This document shows, piece after piece, positions 44,995 through 52,295 of a stretch of DNA of 64,000 bases. The notes under the pieces were generated by a model. That model saw nothing but the letters and a program-made list of their open reading frames with translations. It did no database searches and was not told the origin of the DNA. Position numbers and translations under genes: made by a program. The DNA comes from Clostridiales bacterium (GTDB lineage Bacteria; Bacillota; Clostridia; Lachnospirales; Lachnospiraceae). The stretch is from NCBI GenBank assembly GCA_018365455.1, contig JAGZJZ010000032.1, positions 6,143 to 70,142 on the forward strand, written 5' to 3'. Within the stretch, counting starts at the first letter, position 1. Each line of letters begins with the position of its first letter.

Positions 44995-47061
44995 ATGATA
45001 GACAGAAAATTACTGCTGAACAGGCACAATCCCCATCTCACCTGTGCTCAGCCGGAGTCTCCGTTAACGGTGGGAAATGGTGAGTTTGCATTTACGGTGG
45101 ACGTAACCGGTCTGCAGACGTTTTACGAAGAACAAAAGGATGCCCATGTGCCCCTTTGTACCATGAGCCAATGGGGATGGCATACCGCTCCTGCGGGGGA
45201 TAACAGGGATTTGTATTTTGATCCATCCCAGGTAGTCAAAACAGAATATAAAAATGGAAACAGGGTAGTCCGTTATGCTTCGGACTGCCAGCCGGGCAAT
45301 GAAGAAGTCTATCATTGGCTGCGGGAGAATCCCCACCGTCTTAATTTATGCAGGCTGACTTTTTTCTGGGATGGGCAGGACATCCAATCTTCGGATATGG
45401 AAAAGGTGGACCAGACTCTGGATCTCTATGAGGGGATAATAACCAGCAGATTTATTCTCCATGGCTATCCCACAGAGGTAAAGACCATTTGTGCCGGAGA
45501 CTGGGATGTACTTGGAATCCGGGTGGATTCAGAGGCGCTCATAACAGGACGGCTGACTGTAGGGCTTTTGTTTCCTTATGGCTGCAGTGATATTACGGCA
45601 TCCGACTGGGAACGGGGAGAGTTGCATCAGACGCAAATTATAAAAGGAGATAGCAGTGGATTAAAAGGAAAACTCTGTTTTCAGCGGATTCTGGACAAAG
45701 ACCAATATTATGTGATATTAAACAGGGAAAGCGATTCGATTCTAAGCCGGGATAATGAACATGGTATCAATCTGAGAAATCAAGGCAGGACACTTGTTTT
45801 TACGCTGGGCTTTTCGCCTTTTGAACAGGGAGAGGCTCCGGGGTTTGAGCAGGTGGAGAGAAACAGCCAAAGGAAATGGAAGCAGTTTTGGGAGACCTGC
45901 GGAGTGATCGATCTGCACCGTTCAAAAGATAAGAGGGCTGCAGAATTGGAGCGCAGAATCATTCTTTCCCAATATCTGCTGAATCTGCAGTCCTGCGGCT
46001 CCATGCCTCCCCAGGAAACGGGGCTGACCTGCAACAGCTGGTATGGCAAATTCCATCTGGAGATGTATCTCTGGCACTGTGGCTGGGCACCTCTTTTTAA
46101 TCAGGCACACCGGCTGGAAAAAAGCCTTGGGTGGTACCGCAGGCATTTGCAAAAAGCGAAAGAAAATGCTGCATGCAATGGATACCGGGGGGCAAGGTGG
46201 CCTAAAATGACAGCCTGTGACGGGACAGACAGCCCTTCTTCCATAGCAACCCTTTTGATCTGGCAGCAGCCCTCAATCATTTATATGCTGGAGCTGGTAT
46301 ACCTAAATGGCGGCGGGCAGAAGCTGCTGGATGAGTACTGGGAAGTGGTGAAAGAAACTGCGGACTTTATGTGTGATTTCGCTTTTTGGAATGAGCAGAC
46401 CGGGTATTATGACCTGCCATCACCGCTGATTCCGGCTCAGGAAGAACACGATCCGGCAACGACGAAAAATCCGGTCTTTGAATTGGAATATTGGCATTTT
46501 ATCCTGCACATAGCTGCCAAATGGGCGAAACGCCTGGGCAAAGAGGAAGAAAATTGGATTTATACCGCGGAGCATATGGCACCTTCAGCGGTAAGGGAGG
46601 GGCTGTATCTGGCATGTGAGACCTGCCCCTCCACGTTTGAAGAATTTAACCGGGATCATCCGTCCATGACGGGAGCATACGGAATGATTCCGGGAGAACG
46701 CCTTCATGGAGATACCATGAAGGCAACTTTGAATAAAATATTTGCCTGCTGGGATTTTAACACCATGTGGGGCTGGGATTTTGCCATGATGGCAATGACA
46801 GCCGTAAGGCTTGGGGACCCCGAAAGGGCAATTGATATCCTGCTGCAGAATTCACCCAAGAATGCATATGTAGTAAGCGGCAACAACTATCAGAAAGGGC
46901 GCACAGACCTCCCCTTATACCTGCCTGGAAATGGTTCACTTTTACTGGCGGCTGCTATGATGACAGCGGGTTATAGAGGCTGCGGGAAAGATCTGCCGGG
47001 GTTCCCTGATAATGGAATGTGGGAAGTAGAATATGACAATATTTATCCCTTTCCTTATTAG
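44995..47061 (+). CDS. Uncharacterised six-hairpin (alpha/alpha)6 glycosidase-like protein
   Basis: This 688-residue protein has no signal peptide. The N-terminal third is a beta-sandwich (ESPLTVGNGEFAFTVDVTGL). The rest is an (alpha/alpha)6 barrel with NSWYGKFHLEMYLWHCGWAP, NGYRGARWPKMT, LLIWQQPSIIYMLEL and MWGWDFAMMAMTA. These resemble GH65-like and other six-hairpin glycosidases, but it is not a clear member of a characterised family. It is probably a cytosolic glycosidase acting on the imported oligosaccharide. Candidate acids are the Glu in FHLEMY and a Glu or Asp near the C-terminal WDF. AAAGGA precedes the ATG. Its stop codon overlaps a dispersed repeat. Confidence 0.75.
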   Translation: MIDRKLLLNRHNPHLTCAQPESPLTVGNGEFAFTVDVTGLQTFYEEQKDAHVPLCTMSQWGWHTAPAGDNRDLYFDPSQVVKTEYKNGNRVVRYASDCQPGNEEVYHWLRENPHRLNLCRLTFFWDGQDIQSSDMEKVDQTLDLYEGIITSRFILHGYPTEVKTICAGDWDVLGIRVDSEALITGRLTVGLLFPYGCSDITASDWERGELHQTQIIKGDSSGLKGKLCFQRILDKDQYYVILNRESDSILSRDNEHGINLRNQGRTLVFTLGFSPFEQGEAPGFEQVERNSQRKWKQFWETCGVIDLHRSKDKRAAELERRIILSQYLLNLQSCGSMPPQETGLTCNSWYGKFHLEMYLWHCGWAPLFNQAHRLEKSLGWYRRHLQKAKENAACNGYRGARWPKMTACDGTDSPSSIATLLIWQQPSIIYMLELVYLNGGGQKLLDEYWEVVKETADFMCDFAFWNEQTGYYDLPSPLIPAQEEHDPATTKNPVFELEYWHFILHIAAKWAKRLGKEEENWIYTAEHMAPSAVREGLYLACETCPSTFEEFNRDHPSMTGAYGMIPGERLHGDTMKATLNKIFACWDFNTMWGWDFAMMAMTAVRLGDPERAIDILLQNSPKNAYVVSGNNYQKGRTDLPLYLPGNGSLLLAAAMMTAGYRGCGKDLPGFPDNGMWEVEYDNIYPFPY

Positions 47062-47095
47062 AGCGTATTTGAAAATTGATTTCTGGCAGCTGCGG
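47060..47095 (+). repeat. Dispersed AGAGCGTGTTT repeat, copy 2
   Basis: AGAGCGTATTTGAAAATTG continuing ATTTCTGGCAGCTGCGG shares almost all positions with the copies at 16511 (minus) and 52101. It starts inside the stop codon of the preceding gene. A second inverted repeat (TATAACTC at 47108, GAGTTATA at about 47148) fills the rest of the gap to the AraC gene. Confidence 0.7.
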
Positions 47096-47177
47096 ATCTC
47101 ACGAAATAGTATAACTCCTGGCGAATAAGAGAATTATTGAATTCATTTGAGTTATACCAGATATTAAATGTCTGCGA

Positions 47178-48086
47178 TCAGGATTCCATGATTTCTGCAA
47201 CAAAGGATTTTGGACGGGGAAGAGCAATGCTTTTGTTGAATTGTTTCCGATATTTTAAAGGGGATGTTTCCGTGTGTTTGCGAAAAATCTTTTCAAAATA
47301 GGTAATGCTTTCATACCCCAGCTGTTCCGCAATTTCTGTGATGCTTAAATCCGTTTCCGCCAAAAGTATTCTTGCCTGCTGAATGCGGTTTACATTGATG
47401 TATTCGTTGACTGTATATCCGGTTATTTCTTTAAAGATACGGCTTAAATAACTTTTACTCATATAAAAATGATCGGCTATGTGTGCAAGTGAACAGGCGG
47501 ATGCGTAATTGGCGGTAATGAAGGATGCTACTTCCGACACTTTCTGATGAGGAGCGGAAGTGGAAAGCGCCGTGTTTGGAGCAGAGGTGACGTTATTATT
47601 CCAATGGCGCATGGCAAAAAACAGAAGTCTTGCAAGCTTTGTCATAGCCATCATCCGGTAGCCGGGATCACGGGTATACATTTCATCTGCGATGCCGTCC
47701 AGAAGGGAGAGCACATATTTCTGGTGGGGTAATTCCAGCTGCAGCACGCCCTGGTTTTTTCTGAAAAATGCAGCCAGAGAGAGTTCCCCGGTAGAAGCCA
47801 GAAAGGTGGAAAAGGGCTCATCCAGAAATTCGATTACAATCCGTTCATGATAGGAGTCGCCGTACTGTCCGGTTTTATGGATCTGATTGCGGTTTATGAA
47901 GACCAGGCTGCCCTTTTTAATGTGGTAAGTTTGTTTTTCAATAAAATAATACCGTTCACCCTCCACCAGATAATAGATCTCATATTCATCATGAGTATGT
48001 CTGGACGGCATGGTAAATTCATAATCCCGGACGACCCGGTCAATCATGATGCCATCGATACTTTCACTATACAGGACTTTACGCAT
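47178..48086 (-). CDS. AraC-family regulator with cupin sensor domain
   Basis: This 302-residue protein has an N-terminal AraC_binding cupin (HTHDEYEIYYLVEGERYY, about 30-100) and a C-terminal double HTH (SLAHIADHFYMSKSYLSRIF, IAEQLGYESITYFEKIFRK). It is likely a sugar-responsive activator of the flanking transport, glycosidase and GH4 genes, which are all on the opposite strand. GAAGGAG precedes the ATG. Confidence 0.92.
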   Translation of the reverse strand: MRKVLYSESIDGIMIDRVVRDYEFTMPSRHTHDEYEIYYLVEGERYYFIEKQTYHIKKGSLVFINRNQIHKTGQYGDSYHERIVIEFLDEPFSTFLASTGELSLAAFFRKNQGVLQLELPHQKYVLSLLDGIADEMYTRDPGYRMMAMTKLARLLFFAMRHWNNNVTSAPNTALSTSAPHQKVSEVASFITANYASACSLAHIADHFYMSKSYLSRIFKEITGYTVNEYINVNRIQQARILLAETDLSITEIAEQLGYESITYFEKIFRKHTETSPLKYRKQFNKSIALPRPKSFVAEIMES

Positions 48087-48214
48087 ATTCGTCTCCTTCG
48101 TATGGAATTAAAACTAATAGAATCTATAAATTATTATAGTATATTTTAATATATTGTCCAGAGCGTATTTTCAAACAGGTTCTCTTGTGTGAAAATTCGG
48201 AATCTGAATACAGA

Positions 48215-48245
48215 AGTCAAAAAAACCGCTGCAAGCGGGAATAAA
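48215..48245 (+). repeat. Internally deleted 31-bp copy of the ~150-bp repeat
   Basis: The left end (AGTCAAAAAAACCGCTGC) is joined directly to the right end (AAGCGGGAATAAA). The long copy has GCTGCAAGC near its left end and GTTGCAGGCGGG near its right, so a deletion across short matching sequence explains this form. It lies 19 bases before the GH4 start. Confidence 0.75.
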
Positions 48246-48264
48246 AAAGAAAGCAGGTAATTGC

Positions 48265-49677
48265 ATGAAGTATAGACACCACAAGGTATCAAATGTTCAA
48301 ATAGCTTATATCGGAGGGGGGTCCAGGGGCTGGGCTTGGACATTTATGACAGATCTGGCTCTGGAACCCCGCATGAGCGGAACGATCCGCCTGTATGATA
48401 TTGAAAAAGAAGCAGCCAAAGCGAATGAAAGCATAGGAAATCATTTAAGCAGACGCAGTGAAGCGGTGGGGAAATGGGAATATAAAACCTATAACAGCCT
48501 GGATGAAGTGCTGGAGGGCGTAGATTTTATCGTGATCTCCATTCTTCCGGGGACATTTGAAGAAATGGCAGTTGACGTACATATGCCGGAAAGGCTTGGG
48601 GTCTATCAGTCTGTGGGGGATACCGCCGGACCAGGAGGAATGATTCGTGGACTGCGGACAATTCCCATGTATGTGAAAATCGCAGAAGCGATCCGGGATC
48701 ATGCACCAAATGCATGGGTGATTAATTATACCAATCCCATGTCTCTCTGTGTAAAAACGCTGTATGAAGTCTTTCCAAAGATAAAGGCTTTTGGCTGCTG
48801 CCACGAGGTGTTCGGCACCCAGAAAGTATTAAAAGGCATTTTAGAAGACACGTATGGGATGGAAGGGGTCAGCCGCAGGGAGATTCAGGTAAATGTTCTG
48901 GGTATTAACCATTTTACCTGGTTTGACTATGCATCTTATAAAGGGATTGACCTGTTTCCTGTGTATCAGGAGTATATTGAAAAGCACTTTGCAGAAGGTT
49001 ATAAAGAAAGAGATACCAACTGGGCAAATGCATGCTTTGCCTGCGCACACCGGGTAAAGTTTGACTTGTTTTTGCGCTATGGACTGATTGCGGCGGCAGG
49101 TGACCGCCATCTGGCGGAATTTATGCCGGGTAATGAATATCTGAAAAATCCGGAGATGGTAAGAGACTGGAAATTCGGACTGACAACGGCAGCGTGGAGA
49201 AAGGAAGATCTTAAAAACCGTCTGGAAAAAAGCAGGAAGCTCTTGGCACGGGAGACAGAAGTGGAATTAAAGCCCACCGGAGAAGAGGGGATTCTGCTCA
49301 TGAAAGCCTTATGCGGTCTGGAGAGAGTAATCAGCAATGTGAACATTCCAAACAGCTTTGGACAGATTCCGAATCTTCCCCTAAATGCGGTGGTAGAGAC
49401 AAATGCAGTGTTCGAACGGGACGCTATCCGGCCTGTTGTAGCTGGAAAGCTGCCGGACGCCATCAAAGCCCTGGTTATGCCTCATATAGAAAATCACGAT
49501 TATATTTTGGAGGCGGCTCAAAACTGTGACAGGGAAACCGTTGTAAAAGCATTTATCAATGATCCGGCATTTGCAGGGAAAAATTGCAGCCGGGAGGAAA
49601 TCCGTTCGCTGGCTTATGATATGATAGATGCAACAATGGGTTATCTTCCGGGGGGATGGGAAAAACAGCAGGTATAA
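48265..49677 (+). CDS. GH4 family glycosidase, LplD (alpha-galacturonidase)-like
   Basis: This 470-residue NAD+- and Mn2+-dependent GH4 enzyme has the dinucleotide motif YIGGGSRGWAWTF, INYTNPMSL, the metal-site FGCCHEVFG (Cys/His) and GINHFTWF. The CCHEVFG form and overall length resemble LplD of Bacillus, an alpha-galacturonidase, more than 6-phospho-alpha-glucosidases, as no phosphate-binding motif stands out. GH4 enzymes cleave by oxidation at C3 and elimination in the cytoplasm. The ribosome site GAAAGCAGG precedes the ATG. It likely processes the same imported sugar as the 41.8-47 kb operon. Confidence 0.87.
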   Translation: MKYRHHKVSNVQIAYIGGGSRGWAWTFMTDLALEPRMSGTIRLYDIEKEAAKANESIGNHLSRRSEAVGKWEYKTYNSLDEVLEGVDFIVISILPGTFEEMAVDVHMPERLGVYQSVGDTAGPGGMIRGLRTIPMYVKIAEAIRDHAPNAWVINYTNPMSLCVKTLYEVFPKIKAFGCCHEVFGTQKVLKGILEDTYGMEGVSRREIQVNVLGINHFTWFDYASYKGIDLFPVYQEYIEKHFAEGYKERDTNWANACFACAHRVKFDLFLRYGLIAAAGDRHLAEFMPGNEYLKNPEMVRDWKFGLTTAAWRKEDLKNRLEKSRKLLARETEVELKPTGEEGILLMKALCGLERVISNVNIPNSFGQIPNLPLNAVVETNAVFERDAIRPVVAGKLPDAIKALVMPHIENHDYILEAAQNCDRETVVKAFINDPAFAGKNCSREEIRSLAYDMIDATMGYLPGGWEKQQV

Positions 49678-49691
49678 GCATCATAAACGAA

Positions 49692-49729
49692 AAAGGCGGC
49701 TCCGTTCTAATCTGACGGAACCGTCTTTT
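49692..49729 (+). terminator. Terminator after the GH4 gene
   Basis: AAAGGCGGCTCCGT pairs with ACGGAACCGTCTTTT with one mismatch around a short loop. It ends the GH4 transcript and may act both ways against the convergent DUF4491 gene. Confidence 0.8.
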
Positions 49730-49751
49730 ATGGAAAAATGAAAATCAGGCT

Positions 49752-50111
49752 TTAAGAAACATGTTCAGCAGACTTTTCAGGAGATTTTTTACAGGTTTTT
49801 TTCGTTTTGAATTTTAATTTCAGTTTTTCCGGACGGTTTGGATTTTTGGGAAACCAGCCTTTGGAGACACGTTCTACCTGCTCTTTTAATTCTACGATGC
49901 TCCAGAAGCAGGTAAAGCTTAAGATGCTGAACAGGGCGGAGAACATGGTGTTTTCAATATTTACGGTAATGACTAAGCACAAAACCCCGGCAAGCAGGAA
50001 AAGAGGCCAGATTTTACTGGAGAAGTAATACTCTCCTTTCACGACGATGGGATGAAATATGCCGATGATTAAAAATGCAAATAAACCAATCAGTAAACCT
50101 TCAAAATACAT
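49752..50111 (-). CDS. DUF4491-family small membrane protein
   Basis: This 119-residue protein has about three hydrophobic helices (3-22, 34-50, 56-72) and the family signature VKGEYYFSSKIWP, IVELKEQVERVSKGWFPKNP. A basic Lys-rich tail makes it longer than the ~100-residue norm. Function unknown. AAAGGA precedes the ATG. It lies 24 bases downstream of the catalase gene and may share its transcript. Confidence 0.85.
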   Translation of the reverse strand: MYFEGLLIGLFAFLIIGIFHPIVVKGEYYFSSKIWPLFLLAGVLCLVITVNIENTMFSALFSILSFTCFWSIVELKEQVERVSKGWFPKNPNRPEKLKLKFKTKKTCKKSPEKSAEHVS

Positions 50112-50135
50112 AGATTTTTCCTTTCTATATGAGCA

Positions 50136-51557
50136 TTAAAGCTGTTTCTGGTACCAGTACATACATTCCTGGACCCGGGCTCCATATTCTTGATTTGCCG
50201 CACACAGATAGCCGAGGACACAATTGCGGATATGTTCAGGAGCGTTATACAATTCCGAAGCGATGTTGTCCACCAGGTGGTCACGGGCTTCCTGGCAGAG
50301 GGACAGATAGTGTTCTCCCGCCTGAGTGAAATTGTCTTCTTTCTCGATTTCGGAACGCATAACTGTGCCGGAGATACATGCTCCGTTGCCGCTTGAGACC
50401 ATTTTGTCAGGAGACCATTTTTCTTCATGGTTTACAGGAATATCCCTGAAATCAGGACCAATTCTCCTGCGCTGTGCATCCCAGTAGACGAAGGAACGTC
50501 CCTGGAGCATTTTATCTGCAGAAAGCTGGATTCCATCAATCAGGTTAGCAGGAGAAAATGCCGCTTTTTCCACCTGCTGCTGATAATTATCCACATTGCG
50601 GTCTAAGGTGAGGCAGCCTACTCTTGTGAGGGGGAATTGCTCCTGATCCCAGACCTTCGTATCATCCAGAGGATCGAATGATAGGCTGCAGGCTTCATCC
50701 ATGTTCATGAACTGGACGCAGAGCTCATATTGGTAAGTCTCTCCCCCAGCCAGGGTATTGTACAATTCTTCACCTGCTATATTGGGATTTTCACCGGCAA
50801 GTTTTGCCGCTTCCTGCCGGGTTAAAGTACATTCCTGGCAGGAGGGTATCCAATGATATTTTACATAGCGCCGTACCCCTTTTTCATTTTCCCAGACATA
50901 AGTGTTCACGCCGTAAGTGCGCATACAGCGAAAGCTTGCCAGCGTACCCAGATCCGAATACAGCAGAGTCACAAAATGAGCAGACTCAGGAGTCTCTGCC
51001 ACAAACTTCCAGAATGCCAGAGGATTTGGTAGATTGTTGGATGCGGATGGGGACAGGGACTTGATGGCAGTGGGGAACTTCATGGCATCTCTTACCAGAA
51101 ATACGGGAATATGGTTACAGAGCAGGTCGAAGACACCGGAGTCAGTATAAAACTTGGTAGAAAATCCCCTTACATTTCTTGCAGTGTCAGGGGTTCCTTT
51201 AGTACTTACAGCAAAAGAAAACCGGGAGAAGGTATAGGTTACCTGACCGGGTCGCTGCAAAAATGATGCCTTGGTATAAGGGCGCATAGACTGATAGGCA
51301 GTAAAGCAGCCAAATGCACCATAGCCTTTCGTATGTACAGCTCTTTCGATGATTTTTTCATGGACAAAAGTGTCAAGGGTCTCATGTAAAATCGTATCCT
51401 GTAAAAGTACCGGTCCGTCAGGGCCAATTGTCTGGGAATGCTGATCCGGGTTTTGATTTCGGCATTTCTCCGATGGGGAGCGGTAATCCTGTGTGCACTT
51501 GTTCTGACCCATATTGCGGCGGTTTGGCAAAGAACCATATTGATTGTGATGTGGCAT
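50136..51557 (-). CDS. Heme catalase, divergent clade
   Basis: This 473-residue small-subunit catalase has distal His75 in ERAVHTKGYGAFGCF, the haem-pocket Asn148 in LLCNHIPVFLVRD, and proximal Arg354/Tyr358 in GRSFVYWDAQRRRIG. All catalytic residues are present, but neighbouring positions differ from the classical enzymes (CNHIPVFL for GNNTPVFF, an aromatic-poor NADPH region). It is cytoplasmic and degrades H2O2, notable in a presumed anaerobe. AAGGAG precedes the ATG at 51557. The upstream gap to 51731 also holds the ACT-gene promoter. Confidence 0.9.
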   Translation of the reverse strand: MPHHNQYGSLPNRRNMGQNKCTQDYRSPSEKCRNQNPDQHSQTIGPDGPVLLQDTILHETLDTFVHEKIIERAVHTKGYGAFGCFTAYQSMRPYTKASFLQRPGQVTYTFSRFSFAVSTKGTPDTARNVRGFSTKFYTDSGVFDLLCNHIPVFLVRDAMKFPTAIKSLSPSASNNLPNPLAFWKFVAETPESAHFVTLLYSDLGTLASFRCMRTYGVNTYVWENEKGVRRYVKYHWIPSCQECTLTRQEAAKLAGENPNIAGEELYNTLAGGETYQYELCVQFMNMDEACSLSFDPLDDTKVWDQEQFPLTRVGCLTLDRNVDNYQQQVEKAAFSPANLIDGIQLSADKMLQGRSFVYWDAQRRRIGPDFRDIPVNHEEKWSPDKMVSSGNGACISGTVMRSEIEKEDNFTQAGEHYLSLCQEARDHLVDNIASELYNAPEHIRNCVLGYLCAANQEYGARVQECMYWYQKQL

Positions 51558-51657
51558 GGGAAGTCTCCTTCTTAAAATATCGCTTTTTTATTATATGAAA
51601 TAAATTAGAATATGCAGCTTGTCTTTGAAAGGTATTAGAAAATTCTGACGGGAAGTA

Positions 51658-51686
51658 TTGAAAAGCAGGAAGTCTCATTGTAAAAT
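51658..51686 (+). promoter_or_regulatory. Promoter of the ACT-domain gene
   Basis: TTGAAA and TAAAAT are 17 bases apart, 45 bases before the start codon. Confidence 0.6.
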
Positions 51687-51731
51687 AAAGGCATATGTTT
51701 AAAATATTTCATTTCAGGAAGGATAGAAAAA

Positions 51732-52097
51732 ATGCAATTAAAATTATTGGAACCAAGGTTCAGCGTTTGCAAGCTTCAAACTGGGGAAAAGATCCCTTAT
51801 GAAGATGAATTTGTATTTACAGGCAAAACAGATGAAGAACTTTCACTTGTCTGCCCGGAAAACAAGGCGCCAGATCAATTTTTGGAGCGGGAAGACGGCT
51901 GGAGGGGATTTCGGATTGAAGGAATTCTGGATTTCTCTATGATCGGGGTGATTGCGAAAATCTCAAAGCTGCTGGCAGATCATGAAGTGGGAATTTTTGT
52001 AATCTCCACCTTTCATACTGACTATGTGTTTGTAAAAGAAGAAAATTGGGAAAAAACAGTTACACTGTTAAAAACAAATGGTTACGGAATCGGATAA
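51732..52097 (+). CDS. ACT-domain protein (CASTOR/ACT_7-like)
   Basis: This 121-residue protein has two ACT-like halves. The C-terminal half, FRIEGILDFSMIGVIAKISK followed by VGIFVISTFHTDYVFVKEEN, is the ACT_7 signature found in small amino-acid-sensing proteins. It probably binds an amino acid and regulates an unknown partner. AGGAAGG precedes the ATG. It is a single-gene unit followed by a hairpin terminator. Confidence 0.87.
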   Translation: MQLKLLEPRFSVCKLQTGEKIPYEDEFVFTGKTDEELSLVCPENKAPDQFLEREDGWRGFRIEGILDFSMIGVIAKISKLLADHEVGIFVISTFHTDYVFVKEENWEKTVTLLKTNGYGIG

Positions 52098-52100
52098 ACT

Positions 52101-52165
52101 AGAGCGTGTTTGAAAATTCATTTCCGGACAGATGGCTGGAATGGATTATCAAACACGCCATTTTT
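52101..52165 (+). terminator. Hairpin terminator built from the AGAGCGTGTTTGAAA repeat
   Basis: GCGTGTTTGA (52104-52113) pairs perfectly with TCAAACACGC (52149-52158), extended by ATTCATTTCC/GGAATGGAT, followed by ATTTTT. The left arm is the same sequence as the repeats at 47060 and 16511. This is therefore the complete palindromic form of that family, here serving as a terminator for the ACT gene. Confidence 0.8.
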
Positions 52166-52172
52166 CTGTTAT

Positions 52173-52185
52173 GTGACCTGGTCAC
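52173..52185. promoter_or_regulatory. GTGACC/GGTCAC palindrome, possible operator
   Basis: GTGACCTGGTCAC is a perfect 13-bp palindrome resembling a Crp/Fnr-type TGTGA/TCACA site with a one-base shorter centre. It lies 110 bases upstream of the CoA-disulfide-reductase fusion, 25 bases before a TATAAT at 52210. A Crp/Fnr-family gene lies 3 kb on. Confidence 0.4.
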
Positions 52186-52295
52186 GGAAAATAAATATCA
52201 GAACCCTTATAATAAGACTCAGGATAATGATAGTTTACCAATGAGATGCCGATAAGGCAGTAATCAAAAATGATCAGAATAGAGGTAATGATAAT

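Noticed and set aside
48146..48343. Minus-strand open frame across the GH4 start
   Set aside because: It overlaps the conserved NAD-binding start of the GH4 enzyme and has no family character.
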